DNA from: Nostoc sp. CHAB 5844
Lineage (GTDB): Bacteria > Cyanobacteriota > Cyanobacteriia > Cyanobacteriales > Nostocaceae
NCBI RefSeq assembly: GCF_020829595.1
Contig: NZ_JAIVFW010000009.1
Coordinates: 62,001 to 126,000 of the forward strand
DNA: 64,000 bases
Reading direction: 5' to 3'
Of this stretch, positions 54,058 to 63,289 are shown piece after piece; position 1 is the first letter of the stretch, and every line of letters starts with the position of its first letter. Both the position numbers and the translations under genes were made by a program. Below the pieces are notes generated by a model. The model saw only the letters and a program-made list of their open reading frames with translations. It did no database searches and had not been told where the DNA came from.

Positions 54058-57000
54058 TCAAGCAGATGTATTTGAGGATGATAACTTAATTCCCAAAACT
54101 TGGGTATAAGCTCCTCGTGCTTGAGTAACGCCAATGGTGCGTTCGGCTGATTCTATCATCGGACGACGCAAACTCACAACTATAAACTGTGCTAGTTGTG
54201 CTTGTTGTTTGATCATTCTAGCTAATCGTTCTACGTTTGCCCCGTCTAGAAACATATCTACTTCGTCAAAGGCATAAAACGGTGATGGACGGTAGCGTTG
54301 CAGAGCAAAAATAAAACTTAATGCAGTGAGGGATTTCTCACCTCCAGACATGGAAGCTAGTCTTTGTACAGGTTTACCTTTGGGGTGAGCGACTAAGTTC
54401 AAACCACTGCTAAAGGGATCTTCAGGATCATCGAGTTGTAGGTAGCCGTCGCCTTCAGAAAGAGTGGCAAAAATAGATTGGAAGTTTTCATTGACAGCAT
54501 CAAAGGCTTCTTTAAAGGCGCGTTGCCGCAATGTGGTAAAGTTTTCAATTCTTAATAATAATTCCGTGCGTTCTGCTTCTAATGTTTGCAACTTTTCTGT
54601 TAGTTCTTGCAGGCGGTTTTGAGTGCGTTCATATTCTTCCAACGCCAGCATATTTACAGGTTCCATTGCTTGCAAGCGTTTAGCAAGCGATCGCAATTCT
54701 TTTTGTAATTCTTCTAAATCTACTTGCTCAGGTACTTCCGGTAAAGGACTCGGCAATTCTGGCAGTAATTCTTGCAATTGGCTTTGTAACGCTACCAGTT
54801 CCTCCCGCCGCTTCTGCTGGGTTTCTTGGAGTTTTTCGAGTTCCCATTCCAATTGTTGCTGACGGAGAAGATGCGATCGCACTTCTTGTTCGATTGCGTC
54901 GCGTTTTTGTTTTTCTTCACCTAAACTCTTTTCCATTTCGCCCAGTTTGGCGAGAGTTTCGGTAATTTGAGTGCTGAGTGCTGAGTGCTGAGTGCTGAGT
55001 GTTTGGAGTTTATGCTGAGAACTTTCTTGCTCTTGATGATACTGAGTAATGCGTTGTTCGGCTTCTTGGATGCGTTCTTGTAATCGCTGCTGCTGATTTT
55101 CAAGATTTTTTAATCTTTGTTCAGCTTCTCGTAGCGCAGCTTCTCGTTGTTGTAATTGTTGTTCTTGAGTTTTAATTACTGCTTGAATTTGCTGCCATTC
55201 GCTGGGCGTTTGGGATGCTTCCAACTCAGCTAAGGCGTGTCGTAATTGTTGTAATTGCGCTTCTTGTCCTGGTAATTCTTTATTTAAAATTTCTAGGCGA
55301 GATTGTGCTGCGGAGAATTTTTCGGTATTTTGGGCAAGTTGCGATCGCGTTCCTTCTAACTGCGCCGTCAAAGCTTTAATATCTTTTTGCAACTGTTCTA
55401 ATTGCAATTGCTGTTCGCGGCGTGCTTGACGTGCTTCGGTGAGTTCTTGGGATAGCTGTTTGGTTTTGGTTGATAAAGCAGCGATCGCATCGGTACAACG
55501 ATCTAAAATCCGTTCAATATCTACCAAGCGATTTTTCAACGCAATGGCTTCATCTGATTCTGCTGCTTCCCCTGTGCCGAATCGCAACGCTGAACGCTGA
55601 TTTGTGCTACCACCAGTCATTGCACCACTGGTTTCGAGTAATTCCCCATCCAAAGTAACGATGCGATATAAACCGAGGTTTTTCCGCGCCTGTTCTAAGT
55701 TGGCAAATACTACAGTGTTACCAAAAACATAGTTAAACACATCTTTATAACGGCGATCGCACTCAACTAAGTTCACAGCATAACTGACAAAGCCGTTAGC
55801 TAACCGCAGCGTGGCATCTTGAGTAATTCTCGGAGCCTGAATCTTATTTAACGGTAAAAATGTCGCTCGTCCGGCGCGTTTTTGCTTGAGTAATTCAATT
55901 CCGGCAGCGGCGATCCCGTCATCATCAACTACGATATGTCCCAACCTCGCACCCGCAGCAATCTCCAACGCTAATTGATATCGGGGTTCCACCCGTCCCA
56001 AATGTACCACCAAGCCACAAACCCCAGGCATACCTGATTGAATAATTACCTTGCTGGCTTGAGTACCTTGGACTTCTTGCTGTGCTTGTGTTTGCGCCTC
56101 AATTTTATCTAACTGACGTTGTTTTTCTCGTTGCTCTTGCGAAAGCCGCTTTTGCGTATCTTGCTGGATTTGTAATTCCTGTTCTGTAGCCGCGAGATTT
56201 TGCGCTAAGTTCTGGATAGGTTCGTTAGAGGCGTTAAATTCTGTCTCGACGCGCGTACATTCAGCTTGTTTTTCTGCTAACTGTGGTTCTAAAGTGGAGA
56301 TTAGCTGAGTTTGTTCGTGAATTAGTTCTTGTAGCTGACTATTACGTTCTCTTAGCTGTGCTTGCTCTGTGCGTTGCGGTTCTAGAGTTTGCAACAAGGT
56401 TTCGATTTGACGGTTCAATGCAGTTTGTTGCTGTACCCACGCTTCCGACGCAGAGGCGATTTCGGCGGCGGCTTCGCGGGATTTTTGCAATGCTTGTTCT
56501 GCCTCATCCCGTTGCTGTTGACAATAAACAATCGATTGCCGTTCGACATTCTGGGTTTGAGCAATTTCTCCCAAAGCCTGCTGATGCTGTTGAATTTCTT
56601 GCTGAGTTTGCACCAACCGCTTGGCTGTTTCTTGGGAAGCTGTTTCTAATTCTGTTTGCTGACGCTGGAGTTGCTTGCGTTCCGCTTCTTGAGTAGCCAG
56701 GGTAGACTGTACCGCCAATAATTCCTCCTCACCCAATGCTTTCACATGAGCATTGAGTTGTTCTAATTGGGCAGTTTTTTGCGTAATGCCGACATTGAGA
56801 GTTTCTAGTTGGAGTGTAAGGTCATTATGAGAGCGATCGCCATTTTGAATCTCCGTCGCTAACTTTTCTTGCTGTGCTTGCAAAGAACGCCACGATAAAA
56901 CTGCTTCCCAAGATTGCTTATGTAGGTATTCCGTCCGCAGCTTTTGATATTTCTCCGCTTTCGCTCTATCTTGAGAAAGGCGATCGCGCTGTGCAGTTAA

Positions 57001-57783
57001 CTCCGTTTCAATAATCCGACAGCTATCTTCCTTCTCCTTCACCTCATCTAACGTACCCTTGGCTTGGTTAATCTTGCGATCAAACGCCGCCACCCCTGCC
57101 AACTCATCAATAATTTCCCGCCTCTCCCGCGCATTCATCGAGATAATGCTAGTAACGTCCCCTTGCAGCACCACGTTATAGCCTTCAGGATAAATCCGCA
57201 GACTCTCCAACTCCTCATGCAACTCCGTCAGCGTACAGGCAACACCATTGATATAGTAATTTGACGTGTAAGTTCCCTGATGAGTCACCCGCAGCCGTCT
57301 TGTGACACTCCACTCAGAATTGAGTGCTGAGTGCTGAGTCACCGAAGTTTGCTCAACGGGGGAAACCCCCGCACGCAACTTCTCGCTGAGTGCTGAGTCA
57401 GAATTCTCAATTTCTTCCTCTAATTCCTCACTTTGCGCCTTTGCGTGCGCCACTTGCTTCAAGTCGGGAAACCCGCCCAACGCAGTGGCTTCTTTGCGTG
57501 AGACAAAATCCTCCCCCGACAAATCAAACGTCACTGTAACACTAGCTTCCACCGCCGCACGTCCTTTAGCCGTTTGAGTATTATTCACCAAATCCGGCAG
57601 GCGATCGGCTCGCATTCCTTTAGAACTGGCAAGTCCTAGGCCAAATAACAGCGCATCCAAAATATTTGACTTACCGGAACCATTTGGCCCAGATATGACA
57701 GTAAACCCCGGCAGTAAAGGGACTGAGGTAGTACCGCCGAAGGATTTGAAGTTGGTAAGTTCCACGCGCTTGACGTACACCAT
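54058..57783 (-). CDS. smc: Chromosome segregation ATPase SMC with repeat-derived insertions
   Basis: A 1241-residue SMC. Walker A is [16 protein letters not shown] at 32-47, the coiled-coil arms flank a hinge around GVCGLVVHLGRVEPRYQ, and the C-terminal head has MSGGEKSLTALSF and FYAFDEVDMFLD. It folds the chromosome with ScpA/ScpB. Residues 94-118 (VSRKEATALGG...) are a 75-bp dispersed repeat, and residues about 127-158 (LRAGVSPVEQTSVTQHSAL) come from further repeats; both fall in a loop of the N-terminal head before EWSVTRRLRV. Heptamers also encode STQHSALSTQ in the second arm. The gene remains open throughout. Confidence 0.95.
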   Translation of the reverse strand: MVYVKRVELTNFKSFGGTTSVPLLPGFTVISGPNGSGKSNILDALLFGLGLASSKGMRADRLPDLVNNTQTAKGRAAVEASVTVTFDLSGEDFVSRKEATALGGFPDLKQVAHAKAQSEELEEEIENSDSALSEKLRAGVSPVEQTSVTQHSALNSEWSVTRRLRVTHQGTYTSNYYINGVACTLTELHEELESLRIYPEGYNVVLQGDVTSIISMNARERREIIDELAGVAAFDRKINQAKGTLDEVKEKEDSCRIIETELTAQRDRLSQDRAKAEKYQKLRTEYLHKQSWEAVLSWRSLQAQQEKLATEIQNGDRSHNDLTLQLETLNVGITQKTAQLEQLNAHVKALGEEELLAVQSTLATQEAERKQLQRQQTELETASQETAKRLVQTQQEIQQHQQALGEIAQTQNVERQSIVYCQQQRDEAEQALQKSREAAAEIASASEAWVQQQTALNRQIETLLQTLEPQRTEQAQLRERNSQLQELIHEQTQLISTLEPQLAEKQAECTRVETEFNASNEPIQNLAQNLAATEQELQIQQDTQKRLSQEQREKQRQLDKIEAQTQAQQEVQGTQASKVIIQSGMPGVCGLVVHLGRVEPRYQLALEIAAGARLGHIVVDDDGIAAAGIELLKQKRAGRATFLPLNKIQAPRITQDATLRLANGFVSYAVNLVECDRRYKDVFNYVFGNTVVFANLEQARKNLGLYRIVTLDGELLETSGAMTGGSTNQRSALRFGTGEAAESDEAIALKNRLVDIERILDRCTDAIAALSTKTKQLSQELTEARQARREQQLQLEQLQKDIKALTAQLEGTRSQLAQNTEKFSAAQSRLEILNKELPGQEAQLQQLRHALAELEASQTPSEWQQIQAVIKTQEQQLQQREAALREAEQRLKNLENQQQRLQERIQEAEQRITQYHQEQESSQHKLQTLSTQHSALSTQITETLAKLGEMEKSLGEEKQKRDAIEQEVRSHLLRQQQLEWELEKLQETQQKRREELVALQSQLQELLPELPSPLPEVPEQVDLEELQKELRSLAKRLQAMEPVNMLALEEYERTQNRLQELTEKLQTLEAERTELLLRIENFTTLRQRAFKEAFDAVNENFQSIFATLSEGDGYLQLDDPEDPFSSGLNLVAHPKGKPVQRLASMSGGEKSLTALSFIFALQRYRPSPFYAFDEVDMFLDGANVERLARMIKQQAQLAQFIVVSLRRPMIESAERTIGVTQARGAYTQVLGIKLSSSNTSA
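54971..55001. repeat. GTGCTGA heptamer array inside smc
   Basis: Four perfect GTGCTGA units plus GTG encode STQHSALSTQ on the coding strand. Because the unit is 7 bp, gain or loss of one unit would shift the frame; only changes of three units (21 bp) are neutral. Confidence 0.9.
57311..57404. repeat. Repeat mosaic in the smc head loop
   Basis: Contains TGAGTGC heptamers (57321-57339 and again at 57384-57396) flanking AACGGGGGAAACCCCCGCAC (57357-57376), a palindrome-bearing block typical of Nostocales repeats. It is read in frame as EKLRAGVSPVEQTSVTQHSA. Confidence 0.8.
57430..57504. repeat. 75-bp dispersed element in smc
   Basis: Reverse-strand copy identical at all 75 positions to 45035-45109 in the ABC binding-protein gene. 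It encodes residues 94-118 of SMC, in the same frame as in the other gene. Flanking bases differ (TTTT before and GAGG after, against TTTA and TTTT), which marks the element ends. Confidence 0.95.
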
Positions 57784-58218
57784 AGTAGGCGCTGGTTCAC
57801 TGGGCTAATGGTTAATGAAGAACAAGTGTATCAATTAATTAAAAATTCGCAATAGGTTGGTATAGAGAATTTAAGGATTATTTAACCGCAGAGGCGTAGA
57901 GAACGCAGAGAAGGAAAGGCATTATTGGAATATAGAAGGTAATTCTAACGAATTTAGGAGAAGTAGTAGTATTTTTGTAAAACTTATAATTTTTTAATTT
58001 TGTTATCGATAAATGTTTCTAACTGTTGCATGGTATAGGTAGCGAGATTGTTAGTAGACATATATCTTGAAAACAGATTATCAATATCAGAAAAACAAAA
58101 GGGTGGTTCTAGTTTTTTCAATTCCTTTCTCTGTAGATAATCTCAACAGGATTTTAAACCTAATTTTTCGATAAAATACTTGTCTACTCGTTTCTTACCT
58201 GTCACCTTCTTTGCAGCT
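57784..58218. other. Intergenic region between smc and hisC with repeat and gene scraps
   Basis: Holds a CAGAGGCGTAGAGAACGCAG repeat (57890 on), related to the CTCTGCGCC family in the suf operon, and a short coding-like scrap on the minus strand (57984-58137). The hisC promoter should be at the right end. Confidence 0.5.
57984..58137 (-). pseudogene. Short gene scrap, C-terminal part of an unknown protein
   Basis: The minus strand reads RKELKKLEPPFCFSDIDNLF, then SRYMSTNNLATYTMQQLETF and IDNKIKKL before TAA at 57984-57986. It looks like protein in composition, but a TGA lies just upstream at about 58138 and no good start exists except an internal ATG giving 25 residues. I do not recognise the family. 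Confidence 0.35.
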
Positions 58219-59271
58219 ATGACCAATTTCTTCCGCGCCAATGTTGATGCAATGGCTAGTTACGTTCCTGGTGAACAGCCGAAACGCGGTACTCAAGTTA
58301 TCAAACTCAACAGTAACGAAAATCCCTACCCTCCCTCACCAAATGCTTTAGCTGCACTACAAAATATTGACGGGGAGTGGTTACGACGTTACCCTGAACC
58401 CTTTGGGGAGCAGTTTCGCCAAGCAGCCAGTCAGGTTTTAAAAGTGCCTAGTGATTGGATTATTGTTGGTAATGGCAGTGACGAGATTCTCAATGTCGTC
58501 ATGCGAGCTTGTACGGAACCGGGGTGCAAGGTAGTTTATCCGACCCCAACTTATGTACTTTACCGTACACTTACAGAGATGCAGGCGGCAGATATTGTCG
58601 AAATTCCTTATATTGAAGACTACAAATTACCAGTAGCAGAATTAATTGCTGTGAATGGTGCTGTCACATTCATTGCTTCACCTAACAGTCCTTCTGGTCA
58701 TGTTGTACCCATTGATGACCTAGAAAAATTGGCCAGTCAGTTATCTGGGGTTTTGGTAGTTGATGAAGCATACGTAGATTTTTCTGAAGCAGATGCCTTA
58801 GCTTTGGTTAAAGAATACGAGAATGTGATCATTATCCGCACATTATCTAAAGGTTACTCTTTAGCGGGTTTGCGCTTGGGTTTTGGTGTAGCGAATCCTA
58901 AGCTATTGCAGGGATTGTTTAAGGTTAAGGATAGTTATAACATTGATGCGATCGCCTGTGCAGTGGCGACAGCTGCTATTACTGACCAAGCTTATAAAAA
59001 CGCTTGCGTAGTCAAAATTAAAGCATCACGAACTCAACTTACTACAGAATTGCAACAATTAGGTTTCCATGTTTGGGATTCTCACGCCAACTTTTTACTA
59101 GTCCAGCCACCACAAGGAAACGCCGAATATCTCTATCAAAAACTCAAGGAACAACAAATTCTCATCCGCTACTTCCCCTATCCAGGATTATTAGATAAAC
59201 TTCGCATCACTATTGGCACAGATGAGCAAAATCAAGCGCTAATCAATGCCATCAAGGCATTGATATCTTGA
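58219..59271 (+). CDS. hisC: Histidinol-phosphate aminotransferase HisC
   Basis: A PLP enzyme of histidine synthesis that converts imidazole acetol phosphate and glutamate to histidinol phosphate. From the ATG at 58219 (MTNFFRANVDAMASYVPGEQ) it has 350 residues. Family motifs: KLNSNENPYPPSPNAL, GNGSDEILNVVMRA, SPNSPSGHVVP, VVDEAYVDF and the PLP lysine in RTLSKGYSLAGLRLGFG. A longer reading from a TTG at 58180 lacks support. Other his genes are not adjacent. Confidence 0.93.
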   Translation: MTNFFRANVDAMASYVPGEQPKRGTQVIKLNSNENPYPPSPNALAALQNIDGEWLRRYPEPFGEQFRQAASQVLKVPSDWIIVGNGSDEILNVVMRACTEPGCKVVYPTPTYVLYRTLTEMQAADIVEIPYIEDYKLPVAELIAVNGAVTFIASPNSPSGHVVPIDDLEKLASQLSGVLVVDEAYVDFSEADALALVKEYENVIIIRTLSKGYSLAGLRLGFGVANPKLLQGLFKVKDSYNIDAIACAVATAAITDQAYKNACVVKIKASRTQLTTELQQLGFHVWDSHANFLLVQPPQGNAEYLYQKLKEQQILIRYFPYPGLLDKLRITIGTDEQNQALINAIKALIS

Positions 59272-59323
59272 AGAATACAGAATTCTATTTGATAAAATAA
59301 ATTGCTGATCCTCAGGTCGCTAT

Positions 59324-60226
59324 ATGAGTGAATGGTATAAAGAAGACCTCGCCTTTATCCATGATGATGGTTTTCGTGATTATGCTCTTAAATCAGCCCC
59401 CGGTATTTTGGAAATTCTAGTGCAGAACAAAATTAACTCAGGTTTGGTAGTAGACTTGGGCTGTGGTAGTGGATTATGGGCAAACGAACTCGTCAAGTTT
59501 AATTATCAGGTATTAGGAGTTGATATTTCCGAGTCGATGATTGCGATCGCGCAAAAAAGAGTCCCCCAAGCTGAGTTTAAAGTTGGTTCACTATTTAAAA
59601 TTGAGATTCCGCCATGTTATGCTGTTACTTCCATTAGTGAATGTTTAAGTTATTTGTTTGATTCTGACAATAACCGCCAAACATTAATTCAGCTATTTCA
59701 GCGCATCTATCAAGCTTTAATTCCTGGTGGTGTATTCATTTTCGATATTGTGGAAGCAGGACAAATTGCAGCCGGAAATAAAACTAAAAATTTTACTGAA
59801 GGCAAGGATTGGGTTGTATTAGTTGAGAAAGAAGAATTGCGATCGCAAAACATTTTAACTCGCCGAATTATCACTTTCCGCAAAGTCGGAGAATACTACA
59901 GACGAGATGATGAAATACATCGTATGCAATTATATAGAGCAACGCAAATAGCTACAGACTTGCGACAGATTGGTTTTCGGGTGCAAACAACTCGTAATTA
60001 TGGCAGTTACTATTTACCAAAAGGTAATGTGGCATTTACTGCACGTAAACCTTTTCGTAAGGATTCAGGTCTAATACCATTTCACTTTAAAATTGATACA
60101 TTTAGGCAGGCAGAGGAGCAGGGGAGCAGAGGGGCAGAGGAGAAAAACTACCCACACTCTTGTAGGGCTTCAACCAAGGGAGCAAGAGAGCAAGGGATCT
60201 ATCGCCCGCAAGGGGCGAGGCTTTGA
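59324..60226 (+). CDS. SAM-dependent methyltransferase with a repeat-derived tail
   Basis: A class I methyltransferase: SAM-binding motif VVDLGCGSGLWANEL near residue 43, VLGVDISESMIAIAQ as motif II and an acceptor-side segment SISECLSYLFDSDN. The substrate is unknown. The domain probably ends near IDTFRQ (about residue 264); the last 35 residues (AEEQGSRGAEEKNYPH and on) are translated from GCAGAGG/GGGGCAGAGG-type repeats at 60104-60145 and following DNA. It follows hisC by 52 bp. Confidence 0.85.
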   Translation: MSEWYKEDLAFIHDDGFRDYALKSAPGILEILVQNKINSGLVVDLGCGSGLWANELVKFNYQVLGVDISESMIAIAQKRVPQAEFKVGSLFKIEIPPCYAVTSISECLSYLFDSDNNRQTLIQLFQRIYQALIPGGVFIFDIVEAGQIAAGNKTKNFTEGKDWVVLVEKEELRSQNILTRRIITFRKVGEYYRRDDEIHRMQLYRATQIATDLRQIGFRVQTTRNYGSYYLPKGNVAFTARKPFRKDSGLIPFHFKIDTFRQAEEQGSRGAEEKNYPHSCRASTKGAREQGIYRPQGARL

Positions 60227-60342
60227 ACCTTATCTTTTGAGTAAAGATATTTCTAAATCTTGTCCAGGGATCATATCTTGTGGCCACTGATCTCTGAACG
60301 AGCTTTTTCACTATAGCTGGCAATAGCTATCGGTAAGTTATG

Positions 60343-60381
60343 TAGGAGTCCGATTTGATTTCTGAAAAAATCGGACTCCTA
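60343..60381. terminator. 14-bp hairpin between convergent methyltransferase genes
   Basis: TAGGAGTCCGATTT and AAATCGGACTCCTA pair perfectly around an 11-base loop and are followed by TATATATTTTATAA. It lies between the end of the plus-strand gene and the end of the minus-strand gene (60388), fitting a terminator for the latter or a dispersed palindrome. Confidence 0.65.
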
Positions 60382-60387
60382 TATATT

Positions 60388-61083
60388 TTATAAACTTGTC
60401 ATAACTTGAGCTAATTCATTAGATAAATCTATTTTTGATTCCTGGGATTTTTTAAATAAAACTCCAGCTAAAAAGTAATAATCTCCAGAGTAAAACGCCA
60501 TTTTATGCTTTTTTAATTCTTCTATATGTTTTTTGACTTTCGGCTCAGAGCTATAGTAACCAAATTGCAAAGGTAAAACTACAAATTTATTTACACTGTA
60601 GCCGTTCTCTTCTGCTTTTTTAATGGTACTGATTGGATTGGAATAACTAGAAACTAAAACCAAAACATTTTCATAATCTAACGACAAAAGCTCATTGGTA
60701 ATCGATGCTCCATCTATGCCGCCAAATAATAATGGCATATAAATATCATCATCTGGGGCGGGAAGATATGGAGGATTAGCTACAAGATAATTGGCTTGAG
60801 GTTTGTCAGAGTCAAACAAACAAGAATTATGAATAATATACTTATTAGTAAGATTGTATTCGTCTATGGTTAAATTTGCAGCTTTCCAAGCAGAAGTATT
60901 CAATTCAAATCCTTGAATTAATCCCTCAAACTTATTTCTTAGCAATGAGTTAATAACTGGGCTGCCATCGCCGGAACCAAATTCAACAATAGATTCAGGA
61001 TTGTGACAATCTCTCAGGACAAAGTTCTCTAAACAGTTGGAATAGAAATTAGATTCTTCCGGGCAAAAAAATATGTCTTTCAT
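60388..61083 (-). CDS. N-type methyltransferase with NPPY motif
   Basis: A 231-residue protein: the SAM site is IVEFGSGDGSPVINSL and the catalytic motif is VANPPYLPAPDDD, the NPPY used by N6-adenine or glutamine methyltransferases (HemK-like and rRNA enzymes). There is no target-recognition domain. It may modify RNA or a protein; the target is unknown. The C-terminal part contains FVVLPLQFGYYSSEPKVKK. It is unrelated to the type I system at the left of the window. Confidence 0.85.
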   Translation of the reverse strand: MKDIFFCPEESNFYSNCLENFVLRDCHNPESIVEFGSGDGSPVINSLLRNKFEGLIQGFELNTSAWKAANLTIDEYNLTNKYIIHNSCLFDSDKPQANYLVANPPYLPAPDDDIYMPLLFGGIDGASITNELLSLDYENVLVLVSSYSNPISTIKKAEENGYSVNKFVVLPLQFGYYSSEPKVKKHIEELKKHKMAFYSGDYYFLAGVLFKKSQESKIDLSNELAQVMTSL

Positions 61084-61247
61084 GTGAGTGAGTTCATCCT
61101 TAAGGTGGAATTATTTGAAGAAAAGCAAGTAATGTATCAAGACAAGCGAAACTTTGCTCTAGTCAGAAATTGCTCACTAAAGCAGAATTAACAGCAAACA
61201 ATAAATTAAAAATCAACAACAGAATGAGTGATTTTTAATTTTTAGAT

Positions 61248-62366
61248 TTAAGAAATGAGTAAGGTAGCTTGTTCTATTGCCAGTATTGATTGCACAACAG
61301 CTTTAGCAGCGCGATCGCCCATTAATTTCTCTTGGTCGTATCCTAGTACTAGTTCCCATGCATCATCGGGATACTGTTCTGCTAAAGGTAAAGCCACACT
61401 ATCTAACATCCATTGACCGTGGCGTTCGTCTTCTCGAATGTGCAGTTCCCAATAACCCATCGCTGCATCTGATAGTTGCAGTCGCTGCGCCGCTGCCAAA
61501 TAATTTCTATAAGCCGCCGGGCCTGCTACTTCAAAATAAGTTAATGCGCCACTATAACGCAAGAAATAACGTTTGCGTTCAGTTGTTAAAAAGTTTTGAT
61601 TAGCGCAAGCTAACACTTCCCAAGGTACTAAATCAAAGTAACCCTCTGGTTCAGTGTTCATGCCAAACTCAATTAACATTTGGGCAAAAAATGTTGAGTG
61701 CTTGCGAGATAAACGCCCATTGCCATATTCTTCCAACAGTACCCGCACCAAAGTACACTGTACTTCATTCGCCGCACCGCCTAAAATTCGCGAAAGACGA
61801 CTACCTTCAACTAAACCATCAAATGAACCAATTGCGAGTAAATGACGGTAGCCAACCTCACTCATTTGTTCTTGGATGTAGCGACTTTCTGGTGACAATG
61901 GCGGATCTAAATCAGCAGTGGCGCGTTCGATTAGTGCTTGTTTGACATTTAATCTTTGCAATGCTGGCACATCGATTTGAGCTAGTTCCCAAGCTTGCCA
62001 AGCAGCTTCTATTTGATTACGACAGCAACTCAAATAAAGCGATCGCTCATTTGTATAATGACGTAAATCGTCGTACCAAAACAACTTCAGCCGATTAATC
62101 CAATAAAGTATCCGCTGAAGGAAGAGATGGGCGCGCTCATCAGCATGACTATTTTGATAAGCAGCCTCAATTGCTGTAGAGAGTGCTTGTTCAAACTCTC
62201 TGGCTTTCGCTGCTTCTTGATGTAGCTGATTGTCTAAGTCATCTATTGCCAGTAATTCTAAAAATAGCTGTTCAGCACGGTCGTACTGTATGGATGTTTG
62301 CGCCTCAGGTCGTGAACTCTTTACTACAGCCCCAAAGTTAGGTAATGTAACTAAATTGCTTTGCAT
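61248..62366 (-). CDS. Heme-oxygenase-like diiron oxidase (HDO) family protein
   Basis: A 372-residue helical protein of the iron-containing redox enzyme type. The metal-ligand helices are visible: RVLLEEYGNGRLSRKHSTFF (Glu and His), ALTYFEVAGPAAYRNYL, and YWELHIREDERHGQWM with the E-x2-H and D-ER-H pattern. Related HDO enzymes perform oxidative cleavage or N-oxygenation, often in small-molecule synthesis. No biosynthetic genes lie beside it, so the substrate is unknown. Confidence 0.8.
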   Translation of the reverse strand: MQSNLVTLPNFGAVVKSSRPEAQTSIQYDRAEQLFLELLAIDDLDNQLHQEAAKAREFEQALSTAIEAAYQNSHADERAHLFLQRILYWINRLKLFWYDDLRHYTNERSLYLSCCRNQIEAAWQAWELAQIDVPALQRLNVKQALIERATADLDPPLSPESRYIQEQMSEVGYRHLLAIGSFDGLVEGSRLSRILGGAANEVQCTLVRVLLEEYGNGRLSRKHSTFFAQMLIEFGMNTEPEGYFDLVPWEVLACANQNFLTTERKRYFLRYSGALTYFEVAGPAAYRNYLAAAQRLQLSDAAMGYWELHIREDERHGQWMLDSVALPLAEQYPDDAWELVLGYDQEKLMGDRAAKAVVQSILAIEQATLLIS

Positions 62367-62548
62367 GGAATCTTAAATAGCTTTGCCAAAGAGTGAAACT
62401 AGTTTCATCTCTAATATCTAAATTTCCACACTTATAGCTTTCTTAACCTCTTTCGGGAGTCATAAAGAAATATTAAGTCTAGAGACACAGAATTATTTGT
62501 ATATTTTGGCAAATGCCATTCCTGACTGATACTGATTTTTAATTCACT

Positions 62549-63175
62549 CTAGAAAAATCGGGCCACTTGGCAGATAAACCCTGGTAATAGTGGCGATGTG
62601 AGTTCATCAGCTGCGAGAAATGTTCCTACTAACCTGAGAAACCCTGCGTCTCGACGATAGACTTCAATCTGCTGGAGTCGCCAGTTGACAATCCAATACT
62701 CCAAAACACCCTTAAGGGAATACAAGCGTAGTTTCAATTCTCGATCACGACGCTCATTTTGGCTACCCAAAGATAACACTTCTACCACTAAATCAGGTGC
62801 AGCAATAAAATGTCCAGATTCGTCAACAATTGCATTCAGACGTTCTTTTTTTACCCATACGACATCAGGAATTACATCATCCACATCAGAAAAAACTACG
62901 CCTGGATTGACAATCGGTTCTCCAGCATCAGTCTCTTCCGACCAATTGAGTAAGCGTGAATGAATCTTGCCAATGGTGCGTTGATGTCCCAGGTGTGGAG
63001 CGCGAGTCACAAACAGTTCTCCATTCACAATTTCGTAACGTTTCCATTCGCTCTCAGGAAATAATTGCAAATCTGCACTCGTCCAACGGACTTGATTTGA
63101 GTTGGTCTGAAAACTGGTTTGAGTCATTGGCGTATCTGCTACCACAGCCATCTTCTTATTATAAGGCTTTCGCAC
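62549..63175 (-). CDS. Uma2 family protein (PD-(D/E)xK nuclease-like, DUF820)
   Basis: A 208-residue protein of the family abundant in cyanobacteria. The nuclease-like motif is PDLVVEVLSLGS, followed by KLRLYSLKGVLEYWIV; IPDVVWVKKE precedes it. Start choice is uncertain between MRKPYNKK (63175) and MAVVADTP (63151). Such proteins are proposed restriction-type nucleases or transposon-derived, but no activity has been established that I can name. Confidence 0.88.
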   Translation of the reverse strand: MRKPYNKKMAVVADTPMTQTSFQTNSNQVRWTSADLQLFPESEWKRYEIVNGELFVTRAPHLGHQRTIGKIHSRLLNWSEETDAGEPIVNPGVVFSDVDDVIPDVVWVKKERLNAIVDESGHFIAAPDLVVEVLSLGSQNERRDRELKLRLYSLKGVLEYWIVNWRLQQIEVYRRDAGFLRLVGTFLAADELTSPLLPGFICQVARFF

Positions 63176-63289
63176 TCTTGGTTAAGCCCTCCCCCACATG
63201 GGCAGTCTTTCAACTCAGCACTTTTTATCAAAATAGAATATGTGCGAGTAGTTGATCCTTAAAGCAACTGCCGCGCATGGTTTCGGTGA

